Shown: positions 24,815-32,984 of the stretch, piece after piece
Layout of the letters: every line of letters begins with the position of its first letter
Position numbering within the stretch: position 1 is the first letter of the stretch
Source of the DNA: Leptospirillum sp.
Lineage (GTDB): Bacteria > Nitrospirota > Leptospirillia > Leptospirillales > Leptospirillaceae
Assembly (NCBI GenBank): GCA_027343785.1
Contig: DAHWKF010000018.1
Span: 1-40,527 of the forward strand
Direction of reading: 5' to 3'
Length of the DNA: 40,527 bases
Program-made: the position numbers and the translations under genes
The notes under the pieces: model-generated
Told to the model about the DNA's origin: nothing
Databases searched by the model: none
Seen by the model: the letters and a program-made list of their open reading frames with translations, nothing else

Positions 24815-25483
24815 TTGAATTTTCGCTTTCACCACCATAAAGCCAATCTGGCGATTCAGACGGAAACATGCCTCCGGTGGGCTTCCCGTCGCCCCCATCG
24901 ATCTCCAGTCTGTCTTGCTTTTGTCTCCTTCCTCCTTTGTTGTTTTATGGTCCTCTCCGCTCCCAATTCCGCATCAGCGCTGGACCTGCAGTTTCTTGGA
25001 GACCTGACGATTGCTCCCGTATCCCCGCTCCAGAATGCCGGAATCGTGGGAGGCGGCGGAGATATTCGCGTCCTCTGGGAAGTCCTTCCCGACTGGGACG
25101 CTGCGATTTCAGCCGGAATACAGGTCTTTCCGACCTCAACGAACCCCGGTCCCAACACCGTTACCTTTCAGCCCAATACCAGCGGTATTGCTTCCGTCGT
25201 CCCCGTCACCTTCGGTTTTTCCCATGTGATTTACCGAACCCGCAAGAAAAATACTTTTTTCCTCACCGGTGGAATCGGGCCTGGATTCGAATTCTCATAC
25301 GGGGCCAACCACCCGGAAATCGAACCTTATGCCGAAGTCGGAGGAGGGTTCAGCCTGAAGGAATTCTTCCTCGAAGAACGTCTGGGGGTCATGCCCTTGG
25401 CCTTTGGGGCTTACCAGCCCGCCCAGTCGGGCCCACTGATCATGTTCATCACATCGTTCGGGATTCACTTTTTCGAATTCTGA
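24815..25483 (+). CDS. Predicted outer-membrane beta-barrel protein, unknown
   Basis: A signal peptide (RSPVCLAFVSFLLCCFMVLS, cleavage near NSASA) precedes a mature part of about 165 residues beginning LDLQFLGDLTIAPVSP. Strands such as GGGGDIRVLWEVLPDWDAAI, VPVTFGFSHVIYR, FFLTGGIGPGFEF and EPYAEVGGGFSL are consistent with an eight-stranded barrel, and the protein ends in Phe (HFFEF). The catalytic motifs of PagL-type deacylases are not evident, so no enzyme name is given. Start is uncertain: TTG at 24815 has GGAGG four bases upstream, while the in-frame ATG at 24755 has no proper ribosome site. It lies behind the other barrel gene on the same strand. The 200 bp between them shows no terminator that I trust. 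Confidence 0.68.
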   Translation: MNFRFHHHKANLAIQTETCLRWASRRPHRSPVCLAFVSFLLCCFMVLSAPNSASALDLQFLGDLTIAPVSPLQNAGIVGGGGDIRVLWEVLPDWDAAISAGIQVFPTSTNPGPNTVTFQPNTSGIASVVPVTFGFSHVIYRTRKKNTFFLTGGIGPGFEFSYGANHPEIEPYAEVGGGFSLKEFFLEERLGVMPLAFGAYQPAQSGPLIMFITSFGIHFFEF

Positions 25484-25491
25484 CTTAAATC

Positions 25492-26235
25492 TCAGGAAAG
25501 CGTGACCGGGAGCGAATCGATCGACTTCCATCCGTCTATCCGATAAGCCAGCACGTGATCCAGGAAGGTGATGCTCCTCTCAACCAACGGGGAATTCAAA
25601 AAAACCTTCTCCCCGTCCCGTTCTATTCCGTGCAGATATTCAAGCGTCCATCGGTCAACCGTCACAAAACTCTCTGCCCGAATGTCCGGCGAATCGTGAC
25701 AGGCAGAGCAGAGCAACCGTCCATCCTGCGGATGGTAACGGAAACTGTCGTCCCAGGGCTTTTCCCGGCATAAGCTGCACGTTCCCGAGAGGATCTGGTA
25801 GCCCAGCAACGCAAGAGAGCTTGTGGCAAAACGGACCCATGCCACGGCGGGGGAATCCTCCGGGTCCGCAAGTGATTCCAGATAACGGACGGCCAAGTCA
25901 AATACAAGAGGTTCGGGAAAGTTCGGGGGCAACATCCCCAAAAGAAAGCGGACAGCCGCGCCCGCCCAGTAAAACCGGCCAAGGTCTGATTTCAGGAGAG
26001 CAAACGTGTCCAGGATCGCTGCCTTGTGGATCCGGTAGAGCGTACCTTCCAGGTGGTGTCTTCCCATAACCAGAGCGAGGGTCAACGGTTCAAGCGATGC
26101 GCCGAACCGGCTTGCCATCCCTGCGGCTCCACGCGCAAACCCTGTGATGAGCCCTTCATCCCGGGAGAAAAAGGTGACAACGCGATCCGATTCGAGATAG
26201 CGGACCGACCGCAAAATCAGGGCTCTCTGCTCCAA
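25492..26235 (-). CDS. recO: DNA repair protein RecO
   Basis: A 247-residue recombination mediator that, with RecR, loads RecA onto SSB-coated DNA. The N-terminal OB fold is ALILRSVRYLESDRVVTFFS ... EGLITGFARGA. Next is a helical region (FYWAGAAVRFLLGMLPPNFP), then a zinc-finger pair CSLC ... CSAC inside LSGTCSLCREKPWDDSFRYH. The length is that of the family. The ATG lies 9 bp after the era stop, so era-recO is one transcript, a common arrangement. It is convergent with the barrel gene 8 bp away. Confidence 0.92.
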   Translation of the reverse strand: MEQRALILRSVRYLESDRVVTFFSRDEGLITGFARGAAGMASRFGASLEPLTLALVMGRHHLEGTLYRIHKAAILDTFALLKSDLGRFYWAGAAVRFLLGMLPPNFPEPLVFDLAVRYLESLADPEDSPAVAWVRFATSSLALLGYQILSGTCSLCREKPWDDSFRYHPQDGRLLCSACHDSPDIRAESFVTVDRWTLEYLHGIERDGEKVFLNSPLVERSITFLDHVLAYRIDGWKSIDSLPVTLS

Positions 26236-26244
26236 GCACTCACC

Positions 26245-27210
26245 TCAGCCTTCCGGAATATAACCCAGTTCCCTCAGCTTTCCCGGGTTCTCCCTCCATC
26301 CTTCCGACACACGGACATCCAGCCGTAAAAAGACTTTTCCACCCACCAGCTTTTCAATGTCCAGCCGGGCCGCCTGACTGATCTCCCTTATCCTTTCTCC
26401 TCCCTGGCCGATCAGGATCCCTTTCTGGGAGAGTCGCTCCACGAAGATAGATCCGGTAATCCTTGTCAGATCTCCGGGAGAGGCAGCTTCTTCAAACTCT
26501 TCAATCAAAACTGCTGACTGGTGGGGGACCTCTTCCCGGAGCTGAAGAAAAATCTTTTCCTGAATAAATTCCCGGGCCAGCTGACGGACAGTCTGGTTGG
26601 TGTACCAATCGCTGTCGAAAACGGGATCCCCGGCCGGCAAGAGATCAAAAATCAGATCGACAAAGCGATCCAGATTCCTGGTCTTCAATCCTGAAACCGG
26701 CACAATCTCTCCAGGAAATCCCCATTTTTCGATTTCCAGCAATCGGGGAATCATCCCCTGGGACTTGGGGCGGTCCATTTTGGTTGCGGCAATGACCAGC
26801 GGCTTGTTTCCCAATGTCGCAAGCAGAATCTGGCGCATCTTCTCGACATCGTCCGGCCCCGGCAAGGGATCGAGGCTTACGACCCATACGACAACATCTG
26901 CCGTCAGGAGCGCTTCTTTTGCCAACGTGCCCATGAGATGATTAAAGGCGTGGGACAACCGGTGAAACCCCGGCGTATCATAGAAGACAATCTGTCCTCG
27001 GGGTTCGGTCAGAATCCCCTGAATCAATGTCCGTGTCGTTTGTGCAACAGGAGAAATTGCGGCAATCTTTTCGCCGATCAGGGCGTTGATGAGCGTCGAT
27101 TTTCCCGAATTGGGAAGTCCCACCAATGCGACAAAACCGGAATGCGGGCTTTTTTCATTTTGTCCGGTTTCCGGACGGATAACGGAAGATAAATCAGGTC
27201 GGCTGGGCAT
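26245..27210 (-). CDS. era: GTPase Era
   Basis: A 321-residue GTPase needed for 16S rRNA 3'-end processing and 30S assembly. G1 is GLPNSGKST, G2 is in PVAQTTRT, G3 is DTPGFH, G4 is TKMD (Thr in place of the usual Asn, a known tolerated variant) and G5 is in VSGLKTRN. The C-terminal KH domain follows: IFVERLSQKGILIGQGGERI, GKVFLRLDVRVSEGWR, ending in ELGYIPEG. An N-terminal extension of about 25 residues precedes the G domain. AAAGG lies 7 nt before the ATG. Confidence 0.95.
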   Translation of the reverse strand: MPSRPDLSSVIRPETGQNEKSPHSGFVALVGLPNSGKSTLINALIGEKIAAISPVAQTTRTLIQGILTEPRGQIVFYDTPGFHRLSHAFNHLMGTLAKEALLTADVVVWVVSLDPLPGPDDVEKMRQILLATLGNKPLVIAATKMDRPKSQGMIPRLLEIEKWGFPGEIVPVSGLKTRNLDRFVDLIFDLLPAGDPVFDSDWYTNQTVRQLAREFIQEKIFLQLREEVPHQSAVLIEEFEEAASPGDLTRITGSIFVERLSQKGILIGQGGERIREISQAARLDIEKLVGGKVFLRLDVRVSEGWRENPGKLRELGYIPEG

Positions 27211-27300
27211 TACGGGCCTTTCAGGTCGTCAGCAGGCGACTACTCACCTGCCAGGGTTGGATCAATTTGTAAATCTGGCATCAAACGAAACAAGCTTACC

Positions 27301-28137
27301 ATGGAGAAAGCGTCAAACAAAATGGCAGCATCCCTTCATCGAAAACTGTCCGACCAACACGATTTCAGCCATTCTCTGCGTTTTTCGAAATATTTTATCA
27401 CCGGAGCGTCCTCCGGGCTGGGACAGGCGCTGGCGACAGAGGCGGCCGCTCCGGGAATAACGCTGGGTTTGGTTGCACGCAGAAACAATCGGCTTCTCGA
27501 AATTTCGGAACCGCTTCGGGAAAAAGGCGCGACAGTTTATTTATATCCCGGGGATGTCCGGGATGGGGGTTTTCTGAAGGAGGCGGCAGGGGATTTTGAA
27601 ACGCGAGCGGGCACCCCTGACTGTATCATTGCCAATGCCGGGATCCGTGGAGCGCTGGATGACAACCCGGATCGCCGTCAGGACGAGGACATCATGGACA
27701 CCAATTATCATGGTGTCCGGAATACCATTCTTCCATTTGTCCCGATACTGAAACATACCGGCCGGGGAACGATTCTTGTCATCTCCAGCCTGGCGTCCTT
27801 CCTCCCCCTTCCTGGAGCGGGAGGTTATTGCGCCTCCAAATCGGCCATCAACACATGGTGCGGCTCCCTCCGGTACGAACTCAAACCGTTCGGGGTCCGA
27901 CTGACAATCATCAACCCGGGGTTCATCCGGACAGAGATGACGAGAGACAACCCCTATCCGATGCCGTTTGTCATGGAAGCGGGAGAGGCCGCCAGATTGA
28001 TCCTCAGAAAGGCGACCGGAAGTCGAGCCGTTGTCTCGTTCCCAACCCCTCTGGCCTGGGGACTGGGATTCCTGTCGATTCTGCCTGCGGCACTCCGGGA
28101 ATCCATCCTGACAGCCATTCTCAACCGGAAGCACTGA
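27301..28137 (+). CDS. Short-chain dehydrogenase/reductase
   Basis: A 278-residue classical SDR with an N-terminal extension of about 30 residues. The cofactor loop is ITGASSGLGQALA, the NAG motif is IIANAGIRG, and the catalytic site is ISSLASFLPLPGAGGYCASK (Ser and Y-x-x-x-K). INPGFIRTEMTRDN follows. ARRNN after the second strand suggests NADP preference. The C-terminal hydrophobic stretch (LAWGLGFLSILPAALRESIL) resembles membrane-associated SDRs of lipid metabolism. The substrate cannot be inferred. Diverges from era. No clear ribosome site precedes either 27301 or the in-frame ATG at 27322. Confidence 0.85.
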   Translation: MEKASNKMAASLHRKLSDQHDFSHSLRFSKYFITGASSGLGQALATEAAAPGITLGLVARRNNRLLEISEPLREKGATVYLYPGDVRDGGFLKEAAGDFETRAGTPDCIIANAGIRGALDDNPDRRQDEDIMDTNYHGVRNTILPFVPILKHTGRGTILVISSLASFLPLPGAGGYCASKSAINTWCGSLRYELKPFGVRLTIINPGFIRTEMTRDNPYPMPFVMEAGEAARLILRKATGSRAVVSFPTPLAWGLGFLSILPAALRESILTAILNRKH

Positions 28138-28177
28138 CTCCGGCAACCCGACAGAGCGCCACTCCCGCATACGACTC

Positions 28178-28870
28178 TCAGATCTTTTCCGTCCAGGGTT
28201 CCGGCAGCCACTGTATGCGGATGATTTCCAGAACCCGGTCGTAGAAGAGACCATCCTCACAACCGCCAGGCTCTTCCGACTTTCCAAGACGGAGCTGAGG
28301 CTTATCCGGCTTTTCAATCTGACGGTCTCCCTTCAACCCGAAGATCTCAAGAAGATGTTCGCCGATCTCCCGACTCATTTTCTGGAGAAACGGATCGTTT
28401 CTCCAGGCACCCGTCCGAAGAAAAACACGGGGAAAAAGCCGATTCATAAACTCGTCTTCCGAATATTCGGGCTCGATTACAGGCGTTCCCCTTGCCCATC
28501 GGACCGCACTGTCATATACAGACCGGAGTACAGCAAACCATCGGCTTCCCGGAAAAACTTCCGCTCCAAAAAAACGGTTCTGGACAATGGCATGCCCCTT
28601 CCCCGGATAAATGGCAAGCGGGTGGGCGGGCATTTGAAATTTTCTTTGCTCAGATCCTTCAATCATATCCCAGACACAAGGCACTTCGCAGAGAAACTCC
28701 TCCGGCCGGGCACGGTTTCCGGAAACCAGTCTCTGGATTTCCTCCGGCGCAATCTGCTTCCTTCCCCCATCTGCCGCAACCCGGAAAAAGGCGGCTTTCG
28801 GCAGATTGGGGCTCTCACCCAGGAACCAGAAGGCTTCGTTGACGGCGTCCTGCCCTTTGAGACGTATCAT
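28178..28870 (-). CDS. Hypothetical protein of 230 residues
   Basis: I do not recognise the family. The ATG at 28870 has an excellent ribosome site (AAGGAGG, 6 nt away), which fixes the start against an in-frame upstream reading. The sequence starts MIRLKGQDAVNEAFWFLGE, is soluble-looking, has one short segment rich in Pro and Arg (GNRARPEEFLCEVPCVWDM) and ends with RIQWLPEPWTEKI. No signal peptide, membrane helix or nucleotide-binding motif is visible. It is the last gene of a small minus-strand group starting at the promoter near 29613-29640, about 130 bp after the Cys-rich mini-protein gene. Confidence 0.7.
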   Translation of the reverse strand: MIRLKGQDAVNEAFWFLGESPNLPKAAFFRVAADGGRKQIAPEEIQRLVSGNRARPEEFLCEVPCVWDMIEGSEQRKFQMPAHPLAIYPGKGHAIVQNRFFGAEVFPGSRWFAVLRSVYDSAVRWARGTPVIEPEYSEDEFMNRLFPRVFLRTGAWRNDPFLQKMSREIGEHLLEIFGLKGDRQIEKPDKPQLRLGKSEEPGGCEDGLFYDRVLEIIRIQWLPEPWTEKI

Positions 28871-28997
28871 GTTCCACCTCCTTGGCATGATCAGACGAAA
28901 GATCGACATACGATTGTTTTCCGTTCGACATTCCGGCCATGTCCCGCTCCTCCTGCCAATTTAAGTTTACCCCTCCGCAAGGAACCATATGAAAATC

Positions 28998-29270
28998 TCA
29001 CACCGGTATACCCGGCTTGCGCTTTCCGGAAAAAACCCGTATCAGCCCGGTCCTGACCAAAAACGGCATCTTCACGGCCCCGAAGAGCAAATAGGGATTG
29101 ACCCGGCTTTTCTGATAGGCGCAAGTAGCGCACATGCCGAACGAACGAATGCCGGCCCATTCCTCAGGCGTCCTCTTGGACAGGCAGACTGGGCAAATCA
29201 GATAATCCGACAGCTTCAGGACTCCATGGGCAAAAGCCCTTTTGTCCAGCACGACAGACCAGGGAATCAT
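28998..29270 (-). CDS. Small Cys-rich (zinc-ribbon-like) hypothetical protein
   Basis: About 90 residues with two Cys pairs, CPVC and CATC, 20 residues apart (LICPVCLSKRTPEEW ... FGMCATCAYQKSRV), a spacing compatible with a metal knuckle. The C-terminal third is basic and hydrophobic (FLVRTGLIRVFSGKRK). The ATG at 29270 has AAGGAGG 7 nt upstream and overlaps the stop of the preceding reading frame (TGATG), a sign that a translated gene precedes it. I do not recognise a family. Confidence 0.6.
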   Translation of the reverse strand: MIPWSVVLDKRAFAHGVLKLSDYLICPVCLSKRTPEEWAGIRSFGMCATCAYQKSRVNPYLLFGAVKMPFLVRTGLIRVFSGKRKPGIPV

Positions 29271-29544
29271 CAAAGCACCTCCTTGACAGGAAACGCCCTT
29301 CCTTCCATCAGCAAACCTGCATTGTCCTTGCGTTTGGACAGTGCAGATTCTTCGGAACCCTGTGACAGGACAAGGATCTCCGGTCCTTGTTCCATCTTCC
29401 CCGTTCTTTCTTGTATGCGCTGCCGGTTGTTTCTAGCCTGGGGGTAATCTGGAAAATCACTTTTGCATTCTTTCCGGGCGGGAAAAGGCCCTTTTCCAGA
29501 ATCGGGAGCCGTTCGATCGGAATGCGCCAGTATAAAGAAAACAC
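29270..29544 (-). pseudogene. Probably frameshifted small gene upstream of the Cys-rich mini-protein
   Basis: Two overlapping frames each look coding over a different part. From 29544 (GTG) one frame reads YWRIPIERLPILEKGLFPP and VIFQITPRLETTGSAY up to about 29400. From there the other frame reads PEILVLSQGSEESALSKRK ... AFPVKEVL and stops at 29270, overlapping the next start as TGATG. Either frame alone turns shadow-like in the other half. A single-base change near 29390-29410 would join them into one protein of about 90 residues. It could be a true frameshift, a sequencing error, or simply a short gene using one frame. Family unknown. Confidence 0.35.
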
Positions 29545-29612
29545 TTAAACAAGACCGGGCCATCTGCCTACGGACTATTGATTCGGCAAGGCCATTTTTT
29601 CCATATAGTGTC

Positions 29613-29640
29613 ATTATGGCACCACTATCCTGTCTGTCAA
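29613..29640 (-). promoter_or_regulatory. Strong extended -10 promoter for the minus-strand orphan group
   Basis: Minus strand TTGACA (29635-29640, perfect) and CATAAT (29613-29618, one mismatch) with a 16-nt spacer and TGC directly before the -10. It fires towards the frameshifted gene and the two hypothetical genes. Confidence 0.65.
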
Positions 29641-29699
29641 GATTTCGACGGCCCATTCCGTGCTCCGAAACCGGGGTCGAATCAGGAGAGCCGGAGGCC

Positions 29700-29728
29700 T
29701 TGCCGGAAACCGCCATTTTCAATAAAGT
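29700..29728 (+). promoter_or_regulatory. Promoter-like pair upstream of manC
   Basis: TTGCCG (29700-29705) and TAAAGT (29723-29728), 17-nt spacer, four of six matches each. About 115 nt of leader before the manC ATG. Confidence 0.4.
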
Positions 29729-29849
29729 GTTCTTTGCTAGGTTCTGTGCGTTTCAAGGATTTGATTTCTGTCGGGTTCTGCCGAAAAGACAGGATGAGTC
29801 CTGCCCGGTCAATAAAGGATATGGGCAGCCTATGAGAGGAGTAAGGGGT

Positions 29850-31328
29850 ATGTGGTTTGGCATTATCATGGCGGGCGGTTCGGGTACACGGTTCTGGCCC
29901 CTCAGCCGGGAACTTTTTCCCAAGCAGTTCCTCTCCCTCGACGGTAACTCTTCCCTCCTTCAGGGGACAATTGACAGAATTTCGCCCCTGATCCCCCAAG
30001 AACGCCTCTGGATCATCGTCGGACCGAAGCATGAAGCGGAAACCCGCCGCATTCTCAGGCTTGCGGAGAAGGAAGGGCTTCCGGCAAAGGTATTTGTCGA
30101 ACCCCAGTCACTAAACACCCTTGCGCCATTGGCGATTGCCTCCGTTTACCTTGCCCGAACGGATCCCGAAGCCGTTCTGGCCGTGATGGCCAGCGACCAC
30201 CTGATCACACCCGGAGAAAAGTTCCTGGCGCTCATGCATCAGGCCTGCTCCATCGCCGGACGTCACGATGCTATCCTGACCTTCGGCATTCCGCCCTCCC
30301 GCCCGGAAACCGGATTCGGGTATATCGAAACCGGCGAGATCGTCCCGGAGGAATCAACAGATCTGGCCCCGGTTTTTCACGTGGCCAATTTTGTCGAGAA
30401 ACCCGACAGGGAGCGGGCTGAACGATTCCTGTCGGGCAAAAGGCATCTTTGGAACAGCGGAATGCTGGCTTTCCGTGCCAGGGTCTTTTTGGACGAGCTC
30501 CGCATTCATCAGCCCCATTTTTACGAAGCGTTGCAGGTGTTTGCGGAAGTGATCGGGACCGACAAGGAGTCGAAGGCCCTCGCATCCCTGTATTCTCGGG
30601 CCCCCGAGACCTCCGTCGATTATGGCCTTCTGGAAAAATCCACCCGTGTCTGGACAGTTTCCTCCCTGCTCGACTGGAAGGATGTCGGTTCCTGGAGCGC
30701 GCTCGACGATATTTCAGAAAAGGACGCGGATGGAAACGTCTTGCGGGGAAACGTCCTGTCGCTCCACAACAAGAACTGTATCCTGTTCGGAGACAAAAGA
30801 ATCCTCGCCACCATCGGCCTCAAAGACCTGATCGTCGTCGATACGGACGATGCAACGCTGGTCTGTCACAAGGACGAAGCCCAGAAAGTCCGGGAAGTCG
30901 TCAGCGAACTCAAGAGAAAAAAACGCGTGGAAGCCCTGGAGCACAGGACCACGCACCGTCCGTGGGGGCACTATACCATCCTCGATCAGGGGCCGAACTA
31001 CAAGATCAAGAACGTTACGGTCAATCCCCGATCCCGGCTCAGCTACCAGATGCATCTCCACCGGTCCGAACACTGGGTCGTCATCGCCGGCACCGCCAGA
31101 ATCACGCTGGAAGACCAGGAGATCTTTCTCCACGTCAACCAGAGCATTGATATCCCGAAAACGACCCGGCACCGGATCGAAAATCCGGGGAAGGTCCCCC
31201 TGGTGATCATCGAGGTGCAGAACGGAGAATATCTGGAAGAGGATGATATTATCCGGTTCTCGGACGACTATCAGCGCTCCACGGATGAAACCGTCGCAAA
31301 ACCGTCATCAGGAGAAAAAAAGGATTGA
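29850..31328 (+). CDS. manC: Mannose-1-phosphate guanylyltransferase / mannose-6-phosphate isomerase
   Basis: A 492-residue bifunctional type II enzyme (ManC/AlgA/CpsB type) making mannose-6-P from fructose-6-P and then GDP-mannose from mannose-1-P. The nucleotidyltransferase signature is IIMAGGSGTRFWPLSRELFP followed by KQFLSL. FVEKPDRERAERFL and WNSGMLAFRA are the sugar-phosphate region. The C-terminal cupin PMI part is RPWGHYTILDQGPNYKIKNV, YQMHLHRSEHWVVIAGTA and IPKTTRHRIENPG, with the metal His and Glu present. The ATG at 29850 has AGGAG 8 nt upstream; the ATG at 29832 is a weaker alternative. It overlaps manB by four bases. Confidence 0.94.
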   Translation: MWFGIIMAGGSGTRFWPLSRELFPKQFLSLDGNSSLLQGTIDRISPLIPQERLWIIVGPKHEAETRRILRLAEKEGLPAKVFVEPQSLNTLAPLAIASVYLARTDPEAVLAVMASDHLITPGEKFLALMHQACSIAGRHDAILTFGIPPSRPETGFGYIETGEIVPEESTDLAPVFHVANFVEKPDRERAERFLSGKRHLWNSGMLAFRARVFLDELRIHQPHFYEALQVFAEVIGTDKESKALASLYSRAPETSVDYGLLEKSTRVWTVSSLLDWKDVGSWSALDDISEKDADGNVLRGNVLSLHNKNCILFGDKRILATIGLKDLIVVDTDDATLVCHKDEAQKVREVVSELKRKKRVEALEHRTTHRPWGHYTILDQGPNYKIKNVTVNPRSRLSYQMHLHRSEHWVVIAGTARITLEDQEIFLHVNQSIDIPKTTRHRIENPGKVPLVIIEVQNGEYLEEDDIIRFSDDYQRSTDETVAKPSSGEKKD

Positions 31329-32749
31329 TCCATCCCCCTTCGAAAATTTTCCGGGAATATGATATCCGGGGCAACGCTGAAAACGAGCTGACCGATCCTG
31401 TTATTTTCGGGATTGCCAAGGCCTTCGCGTCTCTCCTGAAGGAAACCGGCGGAAAAACGGTGGCACTGGGAAGGGATGTGCGCATCTCCTCTCCCCGCAT
31501 ATCCCGGGTTTTAGAAGACGCCCTTCTTTCCTCCGGCATCGACGTGATGGACATCGGCATCGTTCCGACACCCCTTCTTTATTTCTCCCTTTTCAAGCTT
31601 CCGGTTGACGGTGGAATCATGGTGACGGGGAGCCACAATCCCGCCGACGACAACGGAATCAAGATGGCGTTGGGAAAAGAGACGATTTACGGAGACCGCA
31701 TCCAGGAGATCCGCCGCCGGATTTCCCTCTCCCGTTCTTCCAATGGTCAACCCGCCAGACGGGGCAGGAAAACCGACTCCCCCGTCCGCATTCAATACCT
31801 CAAGGAACAGGCCGACCAGTTCGGCGTATTATCCGCCTTCCGGGGCCGCCCCCTGCGGGTCGTGATTGATTGTGGCAACGGTACCGCCGGACTAGTGGCC
31901 CGGGATCTCTATCGCTCCCTGGGGGTTGACGCCGAATTCCTGTTCGAGGAACCGGACGGGCGTTTTCCCCACCACCACCCGGACCCGACCGTTCCCGAAA
32001 ACCTGTCGGCACTGATCGCGCGGGTCAAGGATAGCCAGTCGGATCTGGGAATCGCCTTCGACGGAGACTCGGACAGAATCGGTGTCGTGACGGAACGGGG
32101 AGAGATCCTTTTTGGAGACCGTCTGTTGCTACTCTTTGCCCGCCAGGTGCTGGACGCGCTTCCGGGTTCGGTCATCCTGTCAGAGGTCAAGGCCTCGCGG
32201 ATCCTTTATGAAGAAATTGAAAAAATGGGTGGAAAGCCTGTCATGTGGAAAGCCGGCCATTCACTGATCAAGGCCAAAATGAAGGAAACGAACGCCCCTC
32301 TTGCCGGGGAGATGAGTGGTCACATTTTCTTTTCGGACCGGAATTACGGGTACGATGACGCGCTCTACGCCGGTTTGCGTCTTCTGGAACTGATGACCGT
32401 GGCACAGAAAACCCTCTCCGAGCTCCTGGACCCATTTCCCAGGACATTCGCCACGCCAGAAATACGGCGACCGTCTTCAGACACACGAAAATTCGAAGTC
32501 GTGGAACGCCTCCGCGAGATTCTCCTCCGCAATGGATACCCATTCTCGGATATCGATGGCGTAAGAATCGATTTTCCTGATGGCTGGGGACTCGTCCGTC
32601 CCTCCAATACACAGCCGGTACTCGTCTTGCGCTTTGAAGGACCCACCCCCCAGAGACGGGACAGGATTCAGGAAGAAATCGAAACCCTCCTCCGGGAAGC
32701 CGAAAACAGTCTCCCGACTCCTGAAGCCGATCCCCCCGCTTCCATTTGA
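31325..32749 (+). CDS. manB: Phosphomannomutase / phosphoglucomutase
   Basis: A 474-residue alpha-D-phosphohexomutase converting mannose-6-P to mannose-1-P for the overlapping manC product. The starting sequence IFREYDIRGNAENELTD is typical of AlgC/ManB. The phosphoserine loop is VTGSHNPADDNGIKM (S103), the metal loop FDGDSDR (D246, D248, D250), the sugar-specificity loop GEMSGHIFF, and the phosphate loop RPSNTQPVLVLRFE. It starts with TTG at 31325, inside the TGA overlap with manC and 10 nt after AGGAG. No later ATG precedes the conserved block. Whether glucose phosphates are also used cannot be told. Confidence 0.93.
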   Translation: MIHPPSKIFREYDIRGNAENELTDPVIFGIAKAFASLLKETGGKTVALGRDVRISSPRISRVLEDALLSSGIDVMDIGIVPTPLLYFSLFKLPVDGGIMVTGSHNPADDNGIKMALGKETIYGDRIQEIRRRISLSRSSNGQPARRGRKTDSPVRIQYLKEQADQFGVLSAFRGRPLRVVIDCGNGTAGLVARDLYRSLGVDAEFLFEEPDGRFPHHHPDPTVPENLSALIARVKDSQSDLGIAFDGDSDRIGVVTERGEILFGDRLLLLFARQVLDALPGSVILSEVKASRILYEEIEKMGGKPVMWKAGHSLIKAKMKETNAPLAGEMSGHIFFSDRNYGYDDALYAGLRLLELMTVAQKTLSELLDPFPRTFATPEIRRPSSDTRKFEVVERLREILLRNGYPFSDIDGVRIDFPDGWGLVRPSNTQPVLVLRFEGPTPQRRDRIQEEIETLLREAENSLPTPEADPPASI

Positions 32750-32778
32750 GTTTCTGGCCGAAGAAATATCGCTCCACG

Positions 32779-32828
32779 TCCCCCTTAAACCCCTAACGGC
32801 GGGTTATCTGCAGATAATCAGAGGGGGA
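32779..32828 (+). terminator. Nested hairpin after manB
   Basis: Outer arms TCCCCCT (32779-32785) and AGGGGGA (32822-32828) enclose a perfect 14-bp palindrome TTATCTGCAGATAA (32804-32817). TTTAAATT follows. A terminator for manC-manB is plausible. The structure abuts the globin promoter, so it may also have a regulatory role. Confidence 0.45.
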
Positions 32829-32834
32829 TTTAAA

Positions 32835-32857
32835 TTGTTGCATTTTAAATATATAAT
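32835..32857 (+). promoter_or_regulatory. Candidate NsrR-type operator over the -10 box of the globin gene
   Basis: A perfect TATAAT -10 (32852-32857) lies 127 bp before the globin ATG, with a weak -35. Overlapping it is an 11-1-11 imperfect inverted repeat, TTGTTGCATTT-T-AAATATATAAT. The known NsrR half-site is AANATGCATTT. Here the left arm keeps TGCATTT and the right arm keeps AAAT and the following AT. An NsrR-like gene lies 3 kb away. The operator is inferred, not proven. Confidence 0.45.
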
Positions 32858-32984
32858 ATATTCGTCCTGTTTCATGGTGGAACAGGAACCATTGTCCGGA
32901 CATGTTGCATATTACGTCCGTTCCCGTTCATTCATCTGCATCATGGGCGGATTGAATCCGTTCATGAAATAAGGAGTATTCTCT

